Counted from the first letter of the stretch, positions 29,001 to 39,918 are shown. The stretch is 64,000 bases of DNA from Methylobacterium sp. J-067 (GCF_022829465.1 NZ_JAKSXZ010000110.1:392982-456981), one strand, 5' to 3'. The notes: generated from the letters alone by a model not told the origin. Numbers and translations are program-made.

Positions 29001-30927
29001 TCGCCGCTTCGAGGGGCTTTTCCAGCGTGGACACGTCGATGGGCGCGCCGGTCGCGCGCTCGATCAGCATGTCGTGCAGCCAGACCCGGTCCGCCTCGCC
29101 CGTACCGGGCGGCTCGACGCGATAGGTCCGCTCGTTGATGACCCGGAAGCCTAGATTTTCGAGCCCTGGCACCCGGTCCGAAAGGGCGATGGCAGTGCCC
29201 CGCGAGAAGACCTTCAGGCGGATCTGCGAGGGCGGGTCCGTCTCCCGCCGGCCGATGGAGACGGCGCGGGGGTTGGTCTCGCTCAGGGCATCGAGGGTCG
29301 CGATGTCATCGACCGCCACCTCCGGCAGGAAGTTTTCGCGGTAGGCGGCCGAGAACGCCTCGGCGTAGCGGGCGGCGAGCCCCCGTGCCCGGCCGCGCTC
29401 GGCCAGGGCCGCGCGCAACCCGTCCGCCCAGGTGCGGACGATGGCGGCGATCCCGGCTTCCAGCGTGGCGGGGTCGCGCTCCGGCGGCGCCTCCTCCGAC
29501 AGGCCGATGATGTAGTGGGTGCGCGCCAGCGGCCCTTCCGGGAAGTCCGGCTGCGCCACGGAAAGTCGACCGCCGTAGCTCTGTGCGAGGCAGGCGCCGA
29601 TCTTCGCGCGGATGCCCGAGTCGTAGCGGTCCTTCGGCACGTAGACGAGGAGCGAGACGAACCGCCCGAATCGGTCGGGCCGGGACAGGACGCGGATGCG
29701 CGGCCGGTCGGCGAGGTCCACGATGCCGAGGGCGAAGCGCGTCAGCCGCTCGATGTCGATCTGGAACAGGTCGTCGCGCGGGTAGGTCTCCAACACCGCG
29801 AGCAGGCTGCGGCCGGCATGGCTCGTCGGGTCGAGCCCGGCGCGGGCGAGGACCGCCTCCACCTTGCGGCGGATCACCGGAACCTCGCGGGCGGGGCTGG
29901 CATAGGCCGCCGCCGTGAACAGCCCGACGATCCGCACCTCGCCGGCGAGCTTGCCGGCGGCGGAGAACAGCTTCACGCCGATATAGTCGAGATGGTCCGA
30001 CCGGCGGACGCGGCTGCGGGCGCTGGCCTTCGTGATGATGAGCGCCTGCGGCTCTTCGAGGAAGGCGAGGATCTCGGGCGTGTAATCCACGAGGCTCCCG
30101 CCCCGGCGCAGCACCGCCGTGCCGGGATCGCGCAGGACGCCGAGGCTCGTATCGGGCACGAGCGGATGCTGGTCGCCCTGGATGCCGTGTTCCTGCATCC
30201 CGAGCAGGGTGAAATGGCCATCCGCCAGCCAGTTGAGGAAGGCGCGGGCCTCGCTGGTCTCGGCCTCCGGCAGGGGCGACGGGGTCCGCCCGTAGCTCGC
30301 CGCGAGGTCGGCGAGCCGCGCCCGCATCTTCTCGTGGTCGGCGGCGACGTGGGCGACGTCGTGGTGGACCTGGACGAGGCTCGCTTCGAGGAACTTGCGC
30401 GCCTCGCCTTCGAGGCGATCCAGATGAATGTGGAGCAGGCTTTCGCGCGCCAGCGTGCCGTGGGCGTCGGCGGTGGTCTCGCCCACGACGCGGATCAAGC
30501 CGCCGCCCGCGTCGCGCTCGACGCCGAGGATCGGGTGGGCGACGAGTTGCGCCGTCAATCCGTGGAAGGTCAGCGCCGCCAGCGTCGAATCGAGGAGGAA
30601 GGGGCGGTTGTCGTTGACGATCTCCAGCACCGTCACGTCCCGCTGTTTGCCGTCGCGGGGGAGCGTGAGATCGGTGAGACGCAGCCGCGCCGGATCGCCC
30701 GGATGGCGGGGGGCGGCGAGGAACTCCCGCGCGCGGCCCGCGAGGTCGGCCAAGGCGTCGGCCGGGTAGGGCGACAGATCCTCCGGCGGGACGCGGCCGA
30801 ACAGGTCGCGCACGAAGCCGCCGGGCCCGCCCTGGCCTGTTACGAGATCGGCGGCTGCATCGATGAGCCCCGTCCGGGCGCTGCGCTCCTCGTGCGAGGA
30901 GAGGGCGGTGGCGGTTTCGAGGGTCAT
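26092..30927 (-). CDS. NAD-specific glutamate dehydrogenase, large (GDH-180) type
   Basis: A 1,611-residue enzyme catalysing reversible oxidative deamination of glutamate to 2-oxoglutarate. It has the long N-terminal regulatory part (ACT-like segments in roughly the first 700 residues). The catalytic domain (about 720-1230) contains GGLRWSDRPEDFRTEILGL, VPVGAKGGFFPKR and VGVGDMSGDVFGNGMLLS, followed by a C-terminal helical domain. The size and order match the large NAD-GDHs of Caulobacter and Pseudomonas. It is monocistronic, with about 150 bases to the divergent MarR gene. Confidence 0.96.
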   Translation of the reverse strand: MTLETATALSSHEERSARTGLIDAAADLVTGQGGPGGFVRDLFGRVPPEDLSPYPADALADLAGRAREFLAAPRHPGDPARLRLTDLTLPRDGKQRDVTVLEIVNDNRPFLLDSTLAALTFHGLTAQLVAHPILGVERDAGGGLIRVVGETTADAHGTLARESLLHIHLDRLEGEARKFLEASLVQVHHDVAHVAADHEKMRARLADLAASYGRTPSPLPEAETSEARAFLNWLADGHFTLLGMQEHGIQGDQHPLVPDTSLGVLRDPGTAVLRRGGSLVDYTPEILAFLEEPQALIITKASARSRVRRSDHLDYIGVKLFSAAGKLAGEVRIVGLFTAAAYASPAREVPVIRRKVEAVLARAGLDPTSHAGRSLLAVLETYPRDDLFQIDIERLTRFALGIVDLADRPRIRVLSRPDRFGRFVSLLVYVPKDRYDSGIRAKIGACLAQSYGGRLSVAQPDFPEGPLARTHYIIGLSEEAPPERDPATLEAGIAAIVRTWADGLRAALAERGRARGLAARYAEAFSAAYRENFLPEVAVDDIATLDALSETNPRAVSIGRRETDPPSQIRLKVFSRGTAIALSDRVPGLENLGFRVINERTYRVEPPGTGEADRVWLHDMLIERATGAPIDVSTLEKPLEAAMLAIADDLAESDGYNRLVLEAALPWREAALLRAFGRYLRQLRIRYGQDYIAGTLARHAGITRDLVALFHARFDPAAEGDRDAAQADIRARIEGALAEVTSLDDDRILRRFVNLIEAAIRTNFFQVDEAGAPRGTISFKFACAKVSGMPLPRPLFEIFVYSPRVEGVHLRFGYVARGGLRWSDRPEDFRTEILGLVKAQQVKNAVIVPVGAKGGFFPKRLPPASDRAAWMAEGTESYRIFIRTLLELTDNIVDGEIVPPPNTVRQDPDDAYLVVAADKGTATFSDIANAISIEKGHWLGDAFASGGSQGYDHKGMGITARGAWEAVKRHFREMDVDTQSDPFTVVGVGDMSGDVFGNGMLLSKTIRLVAAFDHRDIFLDPNPDAATSFAERERLFALGRSSWADYDKSLISAGGGVFPRSLKTISLSQEVRAALAFDRAEATPAELMQAILKAPADLLWFGGIGTYIRATTETDEDAGDRANDAIRIAAPELRAKVIGEGANLGLTQRGRIEAARSGVRLNTDAIDNSAGVNTSDVEVNIKIALMGPERDGRLTYDARNDLLAAMTEEVGHLVLRNNELQTISLSLAQRGGLGETGFAMRTMQALEAENRLDRSVEYLPDDATLTERMRRGEGLTRPEYAVLLAYAKLSLHDAILASAVPNDPYFDRELQRYFPKELRERFPDAIKGHRLRREIIATALANIIVNRGGPSLVTRLVDGTGADAATIAKAYAATRDAFGLMELNLAIDGLGNRIGGQAQLGLYAEVQEVLANRIVWFIRNLDLSGGLSPIVARYRDGVAAVEAALPQVLGEDARAEVEAREAELTERGMAQPRARRLAGLRALVSAPDIVRVAEMSGRPVEEIASTHFVLEREFGLDALAAAARTAPVSDTFDRIALERAVAGIASAHRRLTAEVVADIGAGPEAVAAWVKARGPALARIRDAVEGIAASDLTVSKATVAASLLADLARAN

Positions 30928-31051
30928 GCGAGTCTCCCGTACCGGGTTTGCAGACGGTTTGAGCGTTATCAGAGCCGTTCAGCGAGTCGATGACACCCGT
31001 CAGGGCGGGGGAGTCGATCACGACGATCCGTCACCCGCTTGCTCGGCGGCA

Positions 31052-31073
31052 GATAGGTGCATATACACGCATC
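31052..31073. promoter_or_regulatory. candidate MarR operator overlapping the marR translation start region
   Basis: An imperfect palindrome GAT-N2-GTG-N-ATAT-N-CAC-N2-ATC (8 of 11 base pairs symmetrical, AT-rich centre) ends one base before the ATG at 31075. Size and form fit MarR-family operators. Its position would let the regulator block its own expression, and possibly influence the divergent GDH promoter. Confidence 0.5.
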
Positions 31074-31074
31074 C

Positions 31075-31494
31075 ATGAGCGCGCCGCCGGCCCTGGAGCG
31101 AGATGTCTGCACCTGCGGCGCGCTGCGTCGGGCGGCCCGTGCCGCCACGGCCCTCTACGATCAGGCCCTGAAGCCGACCGGGCTGCGGGTTACGCAATAC
31201 GCCATCCTGAGGATCCTCGACCGCTGCGGGCCGCTGCCCGTCACCCGGCTGGCCGCCGAGGCGGACCTCGAACGCACCACCATGGCGCGCAACCTCGACC
31301 CGTTGGAGCGGCGCGGCCTCGTGCGCGTCGGCACGGGGGAGAACGACGCGCGCAGCCGCCTGGCCGAACTGACGGAAGCCGGCCGCGCCACCCTTGCGGA
31401 GGCAACGCCGCATTGGCAGGCGGCGCAGGAGCAACTGGCGCAGCGGGTCGATCCCGATACGGTGCGGTCGCTGGCCGAAGCGTTGCGCGCATGA
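31075..31494 (+). CDS. MarR-family transcriptional regulator
   Basis: A 139-residue winged-helix repressor. The DNA-binding core runs from about 40 to 100 (RVTQYAILRILDRCGPLPVT ... RTTMARNLDPLERRGLVRVG, then DARSRLAELTEAG in the wing). The N-terminus contains two cysteines (DVCTCGAL), a possible redox or metal switch. The start at 31075 is chosen because it leaves the palindrome upstream; an in-frame ATG is possible a few codons earlier. It probably controls the MFS gene 20 bases downstream. Confidence 0.9.
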   Translation: MSAPPALERDVCTCGALRRAARAATALYDQALKPTGLRVTQYAILRILDRCGPLPVTRLAAEADLERTTMARNLDPLERRGLVRVGTGENDARSRLAELTEAGRATLAEATPHWQAAQEQLAQRVDPDTVRSLAEALRA

Positions 31495-31513
31495 GCGCGG
31501 GAGACCCGAACCC

Positions 31514-32803
31514 ATGACCTCTTCCGCCGAGATCCGGCCGGCCCCACGGTTCCATTACGCCTGGGTGATCGCGGCGGTGACGTTCGTCGTCCTCCTCGTC
31601 GGCGCCGGGGTGCGCGCGACGCCGGGCGTGCTCATCGTGCCCTGGGAAAAGGAGTTCGGCTGGAGCGCGGCGACGATCGGTATCGCCATCGCGATCAACA
31701 TCTTCCTCTACGGGATGATCGGCCCCTTCGCGGTGGCGATCATCGAGCGGTTCGGCCTGCGCGCCTCGGTCTGCAGCGCGCTGCTCGTCCTCGCGGTCGG
31801 CACCAGCGCCACCAGCCTGATGCAGACGCCCTGGCAGATGATGCTCCTCTGGGGCCTCGTCGTCGGCTCGGGCTCCGGCATGGTCGCCAACGTGCTCGGC
31901 GCCACGGTGGCCGGGCGCTGGTTCGGCCAGCGCCGGGGCCTCGTCCTCGGCCTGTTGACGGCGAGCAGCGCCACGGGCCAGCTCGTGTTCCTGCCGCTGC
32001 TCGCGCACCTCGCCGTCGATCACGGCTGGCGGACGGTGTCCTTCACCGTCGCGGGGGCGACCCTCGTCCTCGTGCCCCTGGTTTGGCTGCTGCTGCGCGA
32101 CCGCCCGTCGGATCTCGGCTTGCCGCGCTACGGCGAAACGGCGCTCCAGCCGGTTCCGGTACTCACCGAGAACCCGGCCAAGCGGGCGCTGCGTGGCCTC
32201 GCCATGGGCGTGCGCTCGAAGGATTTCTGGCTGCTGGCCGGCACGTTCTTCATCTGCGGCGCCTCGACCAACGGCCTCGTCGGCACGCACCTGATCCCGG
32301 CCTGTTTCGATCACGGCATCCCGGAAGTCACCGCCGCCGGCCTGCTGGCGTTGATGGGCATCTGCGACCTCGTCGGCACCACGGCCTCCGGCTGGCTCAC
32401 CGACCGGTTCGACTCGCGCAAGCTGCTGGCGTGGTACTATGCCCTGCGCGGCCTCTCGCTGATCTTCCTGCCCTACTCGTTCGATCTCAACTTCTACGGC
32501 CTGTCGCTCTTCGCGGTGTTCTACGGGCTCGACTGGATCGCCACGGTGCCGCCCACGGTGAACCTCGCGGGCAAGGCGTTCGGCGAGGGCAACGCCGCGC
32601 TGATGTTCGGCTGGATCGCCGCCGCGCACCAGATCGGCGCGGCCTCGGCGGCGTGGCTCGCGGGCGTGGCCCGCACCGGCAGCGGAACCTACACCCAGGC
32701 CTTCGTGGCGGCAGGCATCCTCTGCCTCGTGGCGGCGATGATGTCCCTGTTCGTCGGGCGCCGGCCCGAGGCCGAAGTCGGGATGCACCCGCAGCCGGCC
32801 TGA
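31514..32803 (+). CDS. MFS transporter (monocarboxylate/oxalate-formate antiporter-like)
   Basis: A 429-residue 12-helix major facilitator. It begins with HYAWVIAAVTFVVLLVGAGV and contains VVGSGSGMVANVLGATVAG with GRWFGQRRGLVLG, the loop typical of the MCT/OFA group. The second half starts near KDFWLLAGTFF. It is translationally close to marR (20 bases), so the two are likely one operon with MarR as the repressor. The substrate is unknown; organic anions or toxic organic acids are plausible. Confidence 0.88.
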   Translation: MTSSAEIRPAPRFHYAWVIAAVTFVVLLVGAGVRATPGVLIVPWEKEFGWSAATIGIAIAINIFLYGMIGPFAVAIIERFGLRASVCSALLVLAVGTSATSLMQTPWQMMLLWGLVVGSGSGMVANVLGATVAGRWFGQRRGLVLGLLTASSATGQLVFLPLLAHLAVDHGWRTVSFTVAGATLVLVPLVWLLLRDRPSDLGLPRYGETALQPVPVLTENPAKRALRGLAMGVRSKDFWLLAGTFFICGASTNGLVGTHLIPACFDHGIPEVTAAGLLALMGICDLVGTTASGWLTDRFDSRKLLAWYYALRGLSLIFLPYSFDLNFYGLSLFAVFYGLDWIATVPPTVNLAGKAFGEGNAALMFGWIAAAHQIGAASAAWLAGVARTGSGTYTQAFVAAGILCLVAAMMSLFVGRRPEAEVGMHPQPA

Positions 32804-32890
32804 ACTGCGGCCCGCGCGGGGCGATGAGCGTTAGAAGGATACGCGCCGGGGCGGCCAGCCGCCCGGCCTTCCTGTTTCGCGAGTCGCTCC

Positions 32891-34153
32891 TTGTCCGATG
32901 CCCTTCCGACCGTGAAGGCCGCCGAAACCCGCCGCGCCTGGGTGGGGCCCGGCTTCACAGAGTTCGTCGCCATCGTCGCCCTGATGATGGCGGTGACGGC
33001 GATCTCCATCGATAATCTGCTGCCGGCCTTTCCGGCCATCGAGACGCGGTTCGGCGTCACCGATCCGAACCACCTCCAGCTCCTCGTCTACGTCTACATG
33101 CTCGGCTTCGGGCCGGCGCAGATCGTCTACGGCCCGCTCTCGGACGCCCTCGGGCGGCGCCCGGTGCTGATGGCGAGCCTCGGCGTCTACGTCGCGGGCT
33201 GCGTCCTCGCCATGCTGGCGCCGAGCTTCGGCTGGCTGCTCGTGGCGCGGGTCATCCAGGGGATGGGCGCGGCGGGCGGGCGCGTCCTCTCCACCGCCAT
33301 CGTGCGCGACCGCTTCGCCGGGCGCGAGATGGCGAGCGTGATGTCGCTCATCATGATGGTGTTCCTGATCGTGCCGATGATCGCCCCGGCCATCGGCGGC
33401 GCGATGCTGGCGTTCGGCTCGTGGGTCTACGTCTTCATCTCGATGCTGATCCTCGCCTTCATCGTGACGGCGTGGTTTGGCTGGCGGATGCCGGAAACCC
33501 TCCACCCGGAATATCGCCGCCCGCTCTCGCTCAAGGCGACGGCGCAGGCGGTGCGGCTCACGCTCTCGACCCGCGTCGCGGTCGGCTACGCGACGGCCCT
33601 GGGCCTGCTGACCGGCTGCATCATGGGCTATGTCGGCTCGGCGCAGCAGGTGTTCGACACGGGGCTCTACAAGCTCGGACCGCTCTTTCCCGTGGCCTTC
33701 GGCCTCGTGGCGGGCGCCATGGGCGCGGCGACGCTCATCAACGCCCGCGTCGTGCGCCGGCTCGGGATGCGGACGCTCTCGCAGGCCGGGACGATCGCCT
33801 TCACGATCGTCGGGCTGGGGCAGGTGGCGCTCGGCTTCGCCTATGGCGGGCATCCGCCGCTCGCCCTGTTCCTCGGCGTGCTGGCGGCGAACCAGTTCCT
33901 CATCAGCTTCGCCATGCCGAACTTCAACGCCCTGGCGCTCGAACCCCTCGGCGCGGTGGCGGGCACGGCCTCGTCGTTCCTCGGCTGCTACACCACAATC
34001 CTCGGTGCCCTGTGCGGCTACCTGATCGGCCACGCCTTCGACGGCACCGTGATGCCCATCGGCATCGGCTATGCCACCCTCGGCGGCCTCGCCCTCCTCG
34101 TGGTCGCGTGGACGGAGCGCGGGCGCCTGTTCGCGCCCGGGTCATCCACCTGA
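32891..34153 (+). CDS. Bcr/CflA-type multidrug MFS exporter
   Basis: A 420-residue drug:proton antiporter with 12 membrane segments. The motif A-like loop GPLSDALGRRPVL and the helix-4/5 region VARVIQGMGAAGGRVLSTAIVR are diagnostic for the Bcr/CflA family. The start is TTG at 32891, as no in-frame ATG precedes TM1; a longer N-terminus is not supported. It follows the previous transporter in the same direction with an 87-base gap. Confidence 0.9.
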   Translation: MSDALPTVKAAETRRAWVGPGFTEFVAIVALMMAVTAISIDNLLPAFPAIETRFGVTDPNHLQLLVYVYMLGFGPAQIVYGPLSDALGRRPVLMASLGVYVAGCVLAMLAPSFGWLLVARVIQGMGAAGGRVLSTAIVRDRFAGREMASVMSLIMMVFLIVPMIAPAIGGAMLAFGSWVYVFISMLILAFIVTAWFGWRMPETLHPEYRRPLSLKATAQAVRLTLSTRVAVGYATALGLLTGCIMGYVGSAQQVFDTGLYKLGPLFPVAFGLVAGAMGAATLINARVVRRLGMRTLSQAGTIAFTIVGLGQVALGFAYGGHPPLALFLGVLAANQFLISFAMPNFNALALEPLGAVAGTASSFLGCYTTILGALCGYLIGHAFDGTVMPIGIGYATLGGLALLVVAWTERGRLFAPGSST

Positions 34154-34230
34154 TTCACGGTTGCGCTTAACGGGGCGTTCAATCGAAGCCGCGAGTCTGA
34201 GGGACTTCCTCGCGCCCCGGACTGAACCCC

Positions 34231-34725
34231 ATGCTCGCCCGCGCCAACGATGCCACCCTTCTGGCCGCGCGCCTGTTGCTGGCGGCGGCCCTGCTGCCCA
34301 CCGGCATCGCCCGGGCCCTGAACGTCTCCGGCTTCGCCCTGACGCTCGCCGGGGCCGGTATGCCGTTCCCGAATGCCGTCGCGACGACGGCGGTCGTGGT
34401 GCAGGTCTTCGGGCCGCTGGCGATCATCCTCGGGGTGCTGCCGCGCCTCACCGGCCTTGCGCTGGCGCTGTTCGCCGCCGCGACGGCCTGCGTGCTCCAC
34501 GCCTTTTGGCAGTTCACCGGCCCGGCCCTGGTGGCCGAGCGGACGCTCATGCTGGCCGATCTCGGCCTCGCGGGCGGCTACCTGCTCTACGCGATGACCG
34601 GCCCTGGGGCGTGGAGCTGGCAGGGCTGGCGCATGGGCGCGCCCGCGCCGCGCGCGAAGCCCGCTTCCAAGTCGAGCGCGAAATCCGGCGGCGGGCGCCG
34701 CGCGCCCCAGGTTCGCGCGGCTTGA
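34231..34725 (+). CDS. DoxX-family membrane protein
   Basis: A 164-residue protein with four hydrophobic segments (about 9-28, 45-70, 73-92 and 102-125). The DoxX-type RLLLAAALLPTGIARAL start is present, and a basic Lys/Ser/Arg-rich cytoplasmic tail of about 30 residues ends it. DoxX proteins are linked to quinone or thiol redox and stress tolerance. The tail is longer than usual. The stop lies three bases from the end of the opposing MFS gene. Confidence 0.82.
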   Translation: MLARANDATLLAARLLLAAALLPTGIARALNVSGFALTLAGAGMPFPNAVATTAVVVQVFGPLAIILGVLPRLTGLALALFAAATACVLHAFWQFTGPALVAERTLMLADLGLAGGYLLYAMTGPGAWSWQGWRMGAPAPRAKPASKSSAKSGGGRRAPQVRAA

Positions 34726-34728
34726 GGT

Positions 34729-36189
34729 TCAACTCCGCCCAGGCGCCGCGTTCGACGGCGTCGCGGCGATCTGCCGGCCCGACACCTCGGCGCCGGCCTC
34801 CGGCGTCAGGGCGCGGAAGGGAAACACAGACAGCAGCGAGATGACGGCCACCGCCAGGAAGGCCGGGCCGAAATCGGACGCCTCGATCGCCGTCCGCCCA
34901 TGGTAGGCCGCCGTGCCTTCCAGCGCCAGCGCCCCGAAGGTGACGCCGAGGCTCAAAGAGAGCTGTTGCGCCACGCTGGCGAAGCTCGTCGCGGCGCTCA
35001 TCTGCGGCTTGTCGAGGTCGGCATAGGCGATGGCGTTCACGCAGGTGAACTGCACCGAGCGGCAGCACCCGCCGACGAACAGGACCGCCAGCATCACCAG
35101 ATGGGGCGTCTGCGCCGTGAACAGTCCGTTCACGGCCAGGAAGGCCGAGGCCAGCACGGCGTTCACCACCATCACCCGCCGGAAGCCGAAGCGACGCAGG
35201 ATCGCGGGCGCCATCGTCTTCACGAACATCGCCCCCCCCGCCGCCGCGAAGGTGATGAGGCCGGAGCGCAGGGCATCGAGCCCGAACCCGATCTGCAGCA
35301 TCAGCGGCAGCAGAAAGGGGATGGCCCCCGTGCCGATGCGGAACAGGCTTCCGCCCGTCACCGCCGCGCGGAAGGTCGGGTAGCGCAGCAGGTCGAGGCG
35401 CACGACCGGATGCGCCACGCGGCGTGAATGCCAGAAATAGCCGGGCAGCAGGAGGCAGGCCGCGACGAAGCATCCCCACGTCACGGAGACGGGCAGCAGA
35501 TGCCGCCCCAGCGATGCGAGCCCCAGCATCAACGAGGCGAGGCCGGCGCCCAGCAGGAGGAAGCCCAGCACGTCGAGGGGCGGGCGCTCCTCCTCGCGCA
35601 GATCCTCGAAGTAGAGCGTCGCGAGGATGAAGCCGACGATGCCGATGGGCACGTTGATGAAGAAGATCCAGCGCCAGTCGAGCCAGGTGGTGATGAGCCC
35701 ACCGAGGGGCGGCCCGATCACCGGCCCGACCATGGCCGGCAGGGTCAGATAGGAGAGGGCGGTGACGAGTTGCGCCTTGGGCGCGGAGCGCAGCACCACG
35801 AGGCGCCCCACCGGCACCATCATCGCCCCGCCCATCCCCTGGAGGAACCGGGCCGCCACGAACCCGCCGAGGCCGTTCGCTCCGGCGCAGGCGAGCGAGC
35901 CCGCTAGGAACACGCACAGGGCCGCGCGGAACACGGTGCGGGCCCCGAACCGGTCGGCCGCCCACCCGCTGACGGGGATGAAGATCGCGAGGCTGACGAG
36001 ATACGCCGTCAGCGCGAGCTTCAGGGCGATGGGGTCCTCGTGAAGGCTCGCCGCGATGCTCGGCAGCGCGGTGGCGATCACCGTCGAGTCGGTGTTCTCC
36101 ATGAAGAGGGCGGTCGCCACCGTGAGGGGGACGATCCGTTGGGAGAGGGTCAGGGAACGGGGCATCGGACGGGAGACGCGCAAGGCCAT
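34729..36189 (-). CDS. DHA2-type (EmrB/QacA-like) MFS exporter
   Basis: A 486-residue transporter with 14 predicted membrane segments. TM1 carries the family motif FMENTDSTVIATALPSIAASL; WAADRFGARTVF is the motif A loop, and ARFLQGMGGAMMVPVGRLVV and LDWRWIFFINVPIGIVGF are DHA2 signatures. It exports hydrophobic or cationic compounds using the proton gradient. No membrane-fusion partner (EmrA) is adjacent. It is divergent from the lipoprotein gene across about 200 bases. Confidence 0.92.
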   Translation of the reverse strand: MALRVSRPMPRSLTLSQRIVPLTVATALFMENTDSTVIATALPSIAASLHEDPIALKLALTAYLVSLAIFIPVSGWAADRFGARTVFRAALCVFLAGSLACAGANGLGGFVAARFLQGMGGAMMVPVGRLVVLRSAPKAQLVTALSYLTLPAMVGPVIGPPLGGLITTWLDWRWIFFINVPIGIVGFILATLYFEDLREEERPPLDVLGFLLLGAGLASLMLGLASLGRHLLPVSVTWGCFVAACLLLPGYFWHSRRVAHPVVRLDLLRYPTFRAAVTGGSLFRIGTGAIPFLLPLMLQIGFGLDALRSGLITFAAAGGAMFVKTMAPAILRRFGFRRVMVVNAVLASAFLAVNGLFTAQTPHLVMLAVLFVGGCCRSVQFTCVNAIAYADLDKPQMSAATSFASVAQQLSLSLGVTFGALALEGTAAYHGRTAIEASDFGPAFLAVAVISLLSVFPFRALTPEAGAEVSGRQIAATPSNAAPGRS

Positions 36190-36388
36190 GTGGGGTTGCG
36201 GCGTTTTCCACCTAGGCGTTTCAGAATTGTATCCGCGAAGCCACAGCCGAAGCGTGGCGGCATGGCTCAGGGAGCTTGGCCGCTATCCTCACGGAGGCGT
36301 GACGGATAAGCTTTCGGGAAGGACCGGCGTTGCGCCGTCCGGCCCGCGTGGCGGGGGCTCCACCGAGAGCGTGATATTGAGAGAGCGG

Positions 36389-37276
36389 ATGCAATCCAGC
36401 CGGCCTGACCGTCGCGCCTTGTCTCGCCTGTTTGCTGCGGCGGCCCTGATGACGGGGGTCGCGGCATGCGGCACCGTGCTCATCAACACTTCCGGTTCGC
36501 TCACTCGCTACGACCGGCTCCAGCGTTCCGCGGCCACCGCCACCGAGGCGCGGCTCTACATCGACAAGCCCGCGGTCGAGCGCGCGCGCACCGTGCGCAT
36601 CATCCCGACCTCCTTCCCGGCTGAGGTGGAAGGCTCGGCGCCGCTCACGGCCGCCGACCGTCGCCTCATCGCCAACGCGGCCGACCGGGCGCTCTGCTAC
36701 GACCTGTCGCTGCGCTACGACATCGTGACGAGCCGCGACGCGGACCTCACCGTCCGGGCTCAGGTGACGCGCGTTGTGCCGACGAACCTCATCGGCGCGG
36801 GCGGCACCATCGCCGGCTCGGCGGCGGTGAGCATCGCCTCGCAGCTCGGCGTCGGCTTCGCGGACGGCATCGGCCGCATCCCGATCCCGCGCCTGCCCAT
36901 CGGCCTCGGCAGCCTCACCGTCGAGGCCGAGGCGTTGGACCGCCGCCACCAGCAGCGGGCCGCGATGGTCTGGGGCGGCGCCGCCAACTCCTTCACGAGC
37001 CAGCCGCGCTTCGCGGCCTCCAGCGATCCCTACGACCTCGCGGGCGAGTTCGGGCAGGATTTCGGGTACTTCATGGCCCGTGGCGAGGATCCGTTCCTGG
37101 CCCCGAACACCCTGCCGACCTGGGACCGCATCCGCGTGACGATCCTCGGCGAGGCCCCCCTCGATCCGGATTGCGAGGCCTTCGGCCGGGCGCCCGGCCT
37201 CGACGGCATCGCGGCGGACTATATCGGCCTTCCGCCGGAATACACCGACAAGGGACCGGCCGTCCCCGCGCGCTGA
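36389..37276 (+). CDS. DUF3313-like lipoprotein
   Basis: A 295-residue predicted lipoprotein. The signal peptide has the lipobox VAAC followed by GTVLINTSG, giving cleavage before the Cys near residue 27. The mature region, with SLTRYDRLQRS, RVRIIPTSF-like strands and an alternating Gly/Ala segment (AGGTIAGSAAVSIASQLGVG), resembles DUF3313 outer-membrane-associated lipoproteins. It is transcribed alone, upstream of guaB. Function is unknown, probably in the envelope. Confidence 0.72.
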   Translation: MQSSRPDRRALSRLFAAAALMTGVAACGTVLINTSGSLTRYDRLQRSAATATEARLYIDKPAVERARTVRIIPTSFPAEVEGSAPLTAADRRLIANAADRALCYDLSLRYDIVTSRDADLTVRAQVTRVVPTNLIGAGGTIAGSAAVSIASQLGVGFADGIGRIPIPRLPIGLGSLTVEAEALDRRHQQRAAMVWGGAANSFTSQPRFAASSDPYDLAGEFGQDFGYFMARGEDPFLAPNTLPTWDRIRVTILGEAPLDPDCEAFGRAPGLDGIAADYIGLPPEYTDKGPAVPAR

Positions 37277-38917
<1,641 letters not shown>

Positions 38918-38936
38918 CGAACGAAGGACGAGGCCG

Positions 38937-39887
38937 ATGCGGACGCTGGTGGTCGGAGCGGGTGCGACGGGTGGGTATTACGGCGCACGCCTCGCGGAGG
39001 CCGGCGCCGACATCACCTTCCTCGTCCGCCCGGCCCGCGCCGCGCGGCTGGCGTCCGAGGGGCTGAAGGTGGCCAGCCCCCTCGGGGACCTGCACCTGCG
39101 CGAGCCTCGCACGATCATCGCCGCCGACCTTCCGCAGGCCGGGGCGTTCGACCTCGTGCTCCTGTCCTGCAAGGCCTACGACCTCGACGCGGCCATCGCC
39201 GACGTCGCCCCGGCCGTGGGGGAGGGGACCGCGATCCTGCCGGTGCTGAACGGCATGGCCCATCTCGACGCGCTGGATTCCCGGTTCGGCGCCGCGAAGG
39301 TGCTCGGCGGAAGCTGCGCCATCGCGGCGATGCTGACGCCGGAGGGCACGATCCGGCACATGAGCGAGCTGTGCAGCATCACCTACGGTGAGCGCGACGG
39401 CGGCACCTCCGACCGCATCGCCTCGGTCGATGCGCTGATGAAGATGGCCGCGCCGAAGTTCCAGCCGCGCCTCTCCGACCGCATCCAGCTCGAGATGTGG
39501 GAGAAGTGGGTCTTCCTCGCGACGCTCGCCTCCGGCACGACGCTGATGCGCGCGGCCATTGGCGACATCGTCGCCGCGCCGGGCGGCACCGCCCTCCTGA
39601 CGGCCCTCCACGAGGAATGCACCGCCATCGCCGACGCGTCAGGCTTCGCCCCGCGTGAGAAGGTGGCCTCGGGCGCACGGGGGCAACTCACGGCGGCGGG
39701 CTCGACCTTCACGGCGTCGATGCTGCGGGACATCGAGGGCAAGGGCCGCATCGAGGCCGACCATGTGATCGGCGACCTCATCGCGCGCGGCCAGGCGCAG
39801 GGCATCGCGACGCCGATGCTCGACCTCGCCTATACCGGCCTCAAGGCCTACGAGGCGCGACGCGCGCGCGAGACCAAGGCCCCGTGA
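38937..39887 (+). CDS. 2-dehydropantoate 2-reductase family protein (PanE/ApbA-like)
   Basis: A 316-residue oxidoreductase. The NADP-binding VVGAGATGGYYGARLAEAG is at residues 5-23, SCKAYDL (K79) and VLNGMAH (N105) line the active site, and a helical C-terminal domain contains WEKWVFLATLASGTTL. The family includes ketopantoate reductase in pantothenate synthesis as well as many paralogues with other 2-oxoacid substrates. There is no panB/panC context, so the exact substrate is uncertain. It lies 19 bases after guaB. Confidence 0.85.
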   Translation: MRTLVVGAGATGGYYGARLAEAGADITFLVRPARAARLASEGLKVASPLGDLHLREPRTIIAADLPQAGAFDLVLLSCKAYDLDAAIADVAPAVGEGTAILPVLNGMAHLDALDSRFGAAKVLGGSCAIAAMLTPEGTIRHMSELCSITYGERDGGTSDRIASVDALMKMAAPKFQPRLSDRIQLEMWEKWVFLATLASGTTLMRAAIGDIVAAPGGTALLTALHEECTAIADASGFAPREKVASGARGQLTAAGSTFTASMLRDIEGKGRIEADHVIGDLIARGQAQGIATPMLDLAYTGLKAYEARRARETKAP

Positions 39888-39918
39888 AGGACGGCGCCGA
39901 AGCGCCGCCCGTGCGGGA

